Source: Liolophura sinensis
Taxonomy: Eukaryota > Mollusca > Polyplacophora > Chitonida > Chitonidae
Length of the DNA stretch: 64,000 nt
Assembly (NCBI RefSeq): GCF_032854445.1
Contig: NC_088306.1
Location: forward strand, 4,088,373-4,152,372
Reading direction: 5' to 3'
The number at the start of each line of letters is the position of its first letter. Position 1 is the first letter of the stretch. Both the position numbers and the translations under genes were made by a program. Positions 58,393 through 64,000 of this stretch are shown one piece after another. The notes beneath the pieces are model-generated. The model made no database searches, was not told the origin of the DNA, and saw nothing but the letters and a program-made list of their open reading frames with translations.

Positions 58393-59760
58393 GCTTATTT
58401 AACATTGCTTTTTATGCTGGTGTGTGTTAAATATCATTACAACACTTCAATTAACATTCTTATCATTTTGTAAAACCAGTTTCTGTTTATGCCATGGCGC
58501 AAATTGTAGCGGGCGTGTAAATTGCTACTCTGTAAGCATTTACATGAACAGCTATTATAAAATCCTAACTGAGGTAAACAATCAAGCCAATAAACACCCA
58601 TGCCAAGAGCTATGTATTTAAGGTCGCTCTCACTATCATTAAAAACCATGGCATCTAGGATTGATATTTCTCTCATACCAGAGACACAGTCAGCTTTAGA
58701 GGAAAATGGCGTGCCCAGAGTAAACCACTTGTCTTTGTCAAGTATGTGACGAATTTTATTACATGTGACGCCTATGTTTTCACCCACGCAGCGATCTCAA
58801 GGTGATGTCCTTAACGAACGTCATGTAAAACTACTTAAACAGCCATACCTGAACTGTCGACCACTAATTTCCTTGAAGGTTTCAAGAAATGAGTCGGGCT
58901 CAAAAAATATCTGAAATTCCCTACCCCAGTTTGATTGAATTCTATACGTATGCATGATGCATGGCGACGTTGTAGTTAAAGAAACGCATTACGTAGCTGA
59001 CAGCAGCTGCCAAAACAAAGCGAAAATTCGAAACAGATCCATGTCAAGTTTTACAAAAAAAGTCAATATCGTCTTATACCAAGACCCATTGTTTAGTGAG
59101 CGAATTAGTAAACGTTAAAGACAACATGTCGAATATTAGCGAGGTCGACAGCCCGTCGTACAGATAAAATTGAGCAATTTCTAGACCTGGTCGCAGTTAA
59201 AAATATGTAAGCCGCTTCTGTATTTTGGCTGTATATAAGATTAGTATGAATGTAGACTGATGTTTAACTTCGGGTTTATGATCACAGTGTACGAAACAGA
59301 TATTCGTACACGAAACAATATGAGAATTCAGGGTGATTATTGGCATGGACAATTTCAAAAACAACGTTCAACACAGACCACCAAAGGACTAAAAAAGGAA
59401 AAACAAAGTATAAAATTAGAGCGGATCCATACAAAGTAGTTTTTGTTTGGAAGTTTTAATCAGATAACCAAAAAAATCTGAGGCATAACCATGTTCATAA
59501 CCAGTTTCCTACATCTGAAAAGCGAAATAAAATGAGGTTTTGGGGTAAAAAAATATGACACGAATCGGTTCACATGAATGCATCAAAAATGGCGGGATTT
59601 GAATTCCATTCATTTCAAACTGACTGAGCACAAGAAAATTGGCCATCGCACAAAAAGCTGAAGGCATGGCTTCCCGGCACTGCGACCTTGAGCTGGTTGA
59701 CTGATGCCTATACATGTCTCGTGATATTTATGGTGGAGGAGTAATATCAGTAGTTCTTAC
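58393..59760. other. Intronic, no gene seen
   Basis: The minus frame at 58437-58787 overlaps a SINE-core-like block (minus AAGTGGTTTACTCTGGGCAC) and is not supported as coding. Confidence 0.4.
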
Positions 59761-59834
59761 CTGATGACTTTCCGTTTGTTTTTGTGGTCCTGCGAAGTGT
59801 TCCGCTTTCTACCGGCCATGAGTATCACCGACAT
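59761..59834 (-). CDS. FAIM-like gene 2, candidate first exon
   Basis: ATG at 59834-59832 opens MSVILMAGRKRNTSQDHKN followed by KRKVI, 24 codons plus AG, then a strong AG/GTAAGA donor (59760). It matches the plus-strand exon at 5331-5401 in opening residues (MS-x-LLMA-RRK), basic composition and phase (2). The two exons sit at the outer ends of the two FAIM-like genes, each pointing inwards, as expected of an inverted duplication. Only exon 1 to exon 2 splicing is unproven. Confidence 0.5.
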
Positions 59835-60870
59835 TTTGATTTATTGCGAGCTTAGCTTAAGCGAAACGAATCTGCGTAGCAACGGGAGCTGAATCTGAGA
59901 GAGTAAAACAACAGCGATGGGCGTTAGCGACGTATACTGTTTCGCTGTACAAATTCAGGTATTGAACGGTTGGCTGGCCTTCGCTCCGTAGTCACACGGA
60001 TTGACTATTGGTTAGAAACACGACTAGGCTCGGCAAGGGCGGTGAACCGGTCGACAAAGCCTCATTGACGACGGGACGGGCCGGGTACAGTGGCTGGCTC
60101 TCTGGACAGGCGGCAGGTACCAGCACGGCCCGTGCAAGTCATCTGCAAGTTCCGATGGCACTCAACGATTTCTGGTGTTCTGTCAACGGGCCACAATCGA
60201 TTGCTTCGAAGCCAGATACATGTGCATCGTGACTGAGGCTTTAATGCTGATCCTATGCGCACGCCGATCGAAGCTTTCACTATACACTGAATATTTATTA
60301 AAAAACGTGTTGTCAATATCTAACACTGCATTTTTTAATTAGCGTCTTTGCGTTCCGAACAAAAGCGCAAATATGATCGTGGTACGAAGGCGATTAAGGC
60401 TAAAGAGATTTTTATCCGAGATTGCCCAGATCTCCCATCCCTGGGGGAAAATATGGGTTCATGGTACCGACCCTACCGATCTCCCCTTTCGGGTAGCCCT
60501 TGGAGACAGCATTTGAAGTGCCTTCCTAGAAGTACATGTGCCACAGTCAATCGTACAGTATATACGGCCATGCTTAATGCAAGAGACCGAACTTAAAGTA
60601 TTTACTGAGTTGATTCTAACGTGATCCATATGACAATGATACAGGGATTGTGTCAGCATGTGCACAACATATACACGTGTGAGGATTCTATAACCAACTA
60701 TACTCCATTGATACGAGCGCACATCTATACAATATAAAAGACAACAGCATTCTAGGGCAAGGACAACAGTGTGACAGTTGGCAAAGATGGTTACTCGTAA
60801 CTTATGAAATACGAGACTGAATTCTGGGGACATATGCATCAATATGGCACTGACATGAGTGCTATGTATT
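59835..60870. other. Upstream of FAIM-like gene 2; GC-rich block, no gene seen
   Basis: The interval 59940-60240 is unusually GC-rich (GGACGGGCCGGGTACAGTGG and similar) with short frames on both strands and might be promoter-proximal DNA or a TE fragment. A reverse copy of the dispersed 130-bp element lies at about 60700-60815. Confidence 0.4.
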
Positions 60871-61654
60871 TAAACAGTGCATCAAAAGTAAGTTCCTCAC
60901 AAAACTGTGTTTGACATTTACCAAGATATTTGCATAATTGTTGTGAAATTTTGCACACAGCATCTCAGTAACCAAGTCAACACACTGCAGCAAGGATTAC
61001 TCTGTAGATACAGATGTGCTCCAAAGGGTAGGCGCAAATGTATTACCGGTCGGATTTTGAAAATTTTACAGATTCAAGATGGCAATGGACTTATTTTTAT
61101 AAACGATAATGCTCGTGCACATTTTGCCAGAGTGATAAATGTCTTCTTTGATCATGAAGGCATTGAGCATATGCGATGGCCTGCCAATTCCTCTAATAGA
61201 ACATGTGTGGGACCAATTGAAACAAGCGGTGTATCACCGTGTTACGATGCTATCCGATCTTGATGACGTTAGACATCTGCTTCAGGAGTGGATCGTCATC
61301 CGTCAAAATCGCATCACACCCCTTTTTAACATGATGCGAGTTCGCTGCCTCAGTGTAATACAAAGGCGTGGTGGTTACAACAGATATTAACATTATCTAG
61401 TCGTACAGGTAGTCAAAATTATGCTCAACCTGTTCGTAAAATTGTCAAAATAATGCGTTTGCGTTGGTTACTGAGATGCTGTGTGCAAAAATTTCACAAC
61501 AATTAGGCAAATATCTTGGTAAATGTCAAACGCAGTTTTGTGAGGAAATTTTGATGCACTGTTCCCCACATGCAAAATTTTCCAACGAATGGGCAAATAT
61601 CTTTGTAAATGTCAAAAATTGCTATTGGGGGAACTTGCTTTTGATGCACAGTTT
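60871..61654 (+). mobile_element. Deleted Tc1/mariner-type transposon
   Basis: Terminal inverted repeats of about 100 bp: left 60871-60985 (TAAACAGTGCATCAAAAG..., ...TTTACCAAGATATTTGC...) and its reverse at 61463-61562 (...ATATCTTGGTAAATGTCAAA..., TTTTGATGCACTG). A second, more diverged copy of the right repeat follows at 61567-61654, ending TTTTGATGCACAGTTTA. Only the C-terminal half of the transposase lies between them. Confidence 0.8.
61010..61390 (+). pseudogene. Tc1-type transposase, C-terminal remnant with frameshift
   Basis: Contains FINDNARAHFARVINVFF (second catalytic Asp motif, usually QDNARxH), the MRWPA segment, then after a frame change near 61185 IEHVWDQLKQAVYHRV (third catalytic acidic residue region, usually NPIEhlWd) and the C-terminal VIQRRGGYNRY, all diagnostic of Tc1-family DDE transposases. 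The N-terminal DNA-binding half and the first Asp are missing. Inactive. Confidence 0.85.
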
Positions 61655-62435
61655 ATAAAAGAATGATAAGCATCCATACGGCACTAAAACGACTGTTGTT
61701 TTTATCTATACTCATTCTTATACCAGCCGTCAATCAATGTGGAAGTCCCAGGTCAAAGATCACAAGGTCAGTTTCCAAAACGAAGTTTAACACAAACCAC
61801 AAAATAACATAGAAAGTATATGAAGTACGAAATTTTGCACAAAATCATGCACAGAGAAAAGTCAACAATTTCAACTGATGATGGAAAGACGCGGGAAAAG
61901 TTCTAGGCGAACGAAATCAGTATCCTAATCGTTAATTAGCTTTAAGAAAAATATTTGACTTCTTATACACACTTTGCTGGTACATAAACGCACAATATTG
62001 ACCCATTTAAAGCATTTCCTTTAGGAAATTGCTTGGTTTGGGTTCAGTGAGTTAAGTCAGTGTGGGACACGGTGAGTCATGGTCCATTGTGCCTCCAAAA
62101 CCCCAGTGTTACAAAGTTTCTCACCACACATAAGAAAACTTCAAAACATCTTCAAGCTCAAATTGTTTTGTTTTCCAAGATAGTATTCCATTACATTATT
62201 TAGCATTTCAAGATAAGAATGTAAAATAGTTTTGGCTTACATTGATTTGCATTCCAAGATAAGAATGTAAAATAGTATCGACGCAACTGTTAATGTTTTC
62301 TTCAGTCGGAAAGCATATTGAACGTTCCTTGTCTCTGGTATGGAGGCTTTTCCAGCATCTATACAACACACAGGTGGGTGAGTTCAAGCATCTATTGTCT
62401 GGCATCAGAGGCTGGAAAATTGTCTATACAGCACT
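61655..62435. other. No gene seen
   Basis: A direct repeat of GCATTTCAAGATAAGAATGT AAAATAG occurs at about 62202 and 62250 (48 bp apart); nothing else recognised. Confidence 0.4.
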
Positions 62436-62439
62436 AATA

Positions 62440-63175
62440 TAGGGACCGCTCCAGCATCTATACAACACTGGGGTGGGGGAATTCAAGCATCTATGATCTG
62501 GTATCAGGGGCTGGAAAACTGTATATACAACACTAATATAGGAAGTCTTCCAGTATCTCTAGCGTATGGACACTACCAGATATTAGGGCACATCAAGTAT
62601 CTATACATAGATATAGTGGCTGTTCAAGTATCTATACATTACGGATATAGGGTCTGTTCAAGTATCTATACAACACGGATATTTGGGCTGTTCAAGCATA
62701 TATACAACACGGATATAGGGGCTGTTCAAGCATCTATACAACACTGATATGGTGGATGTTCAAGCATCTATACAACACTGATATACTGGATGTTCAAGCA
62801 TCTATACAACACGGATATAGAAGCTGTTCAAGCATCTATACAAGACTGATATAGTGAATGTTCAAGCATCTATACAACACTGATATAGTGGCTGTTCAAG
62901 CATCTATACAACAAGGATATAGTGGATGTTCAAGTATCTATACAACATGGATATAGAGGCTGTTCAAGAATCTATACAACATGGATATAGAGGCTGTTCA
63001 AGAATCTATACAAGACTGATATAGCAGATGTTCAAGCATCTATACAACACGGATATTACGGCTGTTCAAGTATCTATACAACACGGATATAGTGGATGTT
63101 CAAGCATCTATACAACACGGATATAGAGGCTGTTCAAGTATCTATACAAGAATGATATGTTGGATGTTCAAGCAT
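62440..63175 (+). repeat. 34-bp minisatellite
   Basis: About 19 units of TTCAAGCATCTATACAACAC then GGATATAGAGGCTG; the left end is degenerate with long variants (62340-62560). Confidence 0.92.
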
Positions 63176-63345
63176 CTGTGCTGTACGTCTATCACACTGT
63201 CGTCGCTGTCCTGGTTTTACACTCTGTGCTGTACGTCCATCACACTGTCGTTGCTGTTCCGGTTTTACACTCTGTGCTGTATGTCTGTCACACTGTCGTC
63301 GCTGCACTGGTTTTACTCTCTATGCTGTACGTCTTTAATTATACC
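63175..63345 (+). repeat. 48-bp array, about 3.5 units, inverted relative to 50 kb
   Basis: GTGCTGTACGTCTATCACAC, TGTCGTCGCTGTCCTGG, TTTTACACTCT: the reverse complement of the unit at 50040-51020. It is directly joined to the 34-bp array on the left; to the right, the CTCCTCGACGTAGTCTTTTA segment (63397) is the end of the dispersed element. Confidence 0.9.
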
Positions 63346-63429
63346 TTATGTATGGCAATTTCCCAGCAATCACGCTGACGCCTGTATTATGGCTTTACTC
63401 TCCTCGACGTAGTCTTTTATATTGTATAA

Positions 63430-64000
63430 ATAATAACATAGAAACAAGAATGGATTAGAGCCACGAAAATCAATGACCGTGATGTACAGGTAGTCATTCC
63501 AAAGTACACACTGAACCGGTTGCCGGCAAATTACTGTGCATCAACGCCTTTTTTTCATTTCATTTTTTTTTTCATATTCTACAAAATGTATTCGCAAAAA
63601 TGGCAGGAATCTGCTACTTCACTCTGAAGTAGAAACAGAAAAAATATAAATTAATACTCTGTAAATAACGTTTTTTTTACCATTTTGCTGAGTCACTAGA
63701 AGAATATTTCAAGGAACTGATGACCGATCAGTGTTTTATAATGTGAAACCATGATATTTATCCCATAATTAGCCCGTGTCAGTGATATAACAACCATGAT
63801 TTTCAATATTCCCCTCGTTATATAAATAAACCAAAATTTTGTTGGGCCAATGGAACTTTTATTGATAAGCTTATCCAGTGAAAAAGTACAATTGTTTCTA
63901 TTGTTTGTTGCCATTATAGAAAAGCCAGGCTAGCGATCACTTACTTCACCGTCACAGCGGTTTCTCTTGGTACAGTTAAGATTTTTGACATTGGATAGGT
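63430..64000. other. No gene seen
   Basis: AT-rich; nothing recognised. Confidence 0.4.

Noticed and set aside
58437-58787. 116-codon minus-strand ORF (KWFTLGTP)
   Set aside because: The KWFTLxTP part is a translated dispersed-repeat block also found at 4668 and 54017.
60008-60316. N-terminal half of the Tc1 transposase
   Set aside because: It lies outside the left inverted repeat of the element and shows no helix-turn-helix sequence I can recognise.

Overview
This is eukaryotic nuclear DNA, most likely from a mollusc (at least a lophotrochozoan). It is AT-rich, with small exons separated by long introns. Two kinds of tRNA-derived SINE with tails familiar from molluscan genomes occur throughout: one ends in (AAAT)n after a conserved block reading TACGGCGTAAAACACCAATC, the other in (CACT)n after GACGTTAAACCCCAAG. 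No prokaryotic operon, phage or CRISPR structure is present. Most long open frames here are minisatellites without stop codons, not genes.

Layout. (1) 0-2.6 kb, minus strand: the first three coding exons of UBAC2, an ER membrane rhomboid-like UBA protein, recognised from its N-terminal sequence; the rest lies left of the window. (2) 5.3-29.4 kb, plus strand: a gene whose last three exons encode the C-terminal FAIM (Fas apoptotic inhibitory molecule) domain. A phase-matched first exon lies at 5331-5401, implying a 20.8 kb first intron. (3) 7114-7830, plus strand: an intronless 238-codon helical ORF of unknown function inside that intron, with an ATGACGTCAT (CRE) palindrome and an overlapping upstream ORF. 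(4) 39.3-59.8 kb, minus strand: a second, more divergent FAIM-like gene. Its last two exons are clear: the 50-nt penultimate exon has the same length and phases as in the first gene, and the terminal exon follows in the same phase. Its first exon at 59761-59834 starts MSVILMAGRK, against MSILLMARRR at 5331. The two genes therefore form a tail-to-tail inverted paralogous pair.

The rest is repeats: about twenty minisatellite arrays (units of 14 to 126 bp, largest about 2.1 kb at 23.9-26.0 kb), a TTAA-flanked MITE family (three copies), a fold-back MITE family (three copies), a 133-bp hairpin MITE, a deleted Tc1-type transposon at 60.9-61.65 kb, and a roughly 130-bp dispersed element that recurs from 51 to 63.4 kb and seems to have seeded two different minisatellites.

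The most unusual structure is the array at 40.30-41.09 kb. Each unit copies the 3' splice site of the adjacent FAIM-like exon plus the first 12 nt of that exon, so a real acceptor is followed upstream in the intron by about 15 copies, some intact and some broken. Family assignments rest on recognition by eye; splice junctions are inferred from consensus and phase and have not been tested against transcripts.
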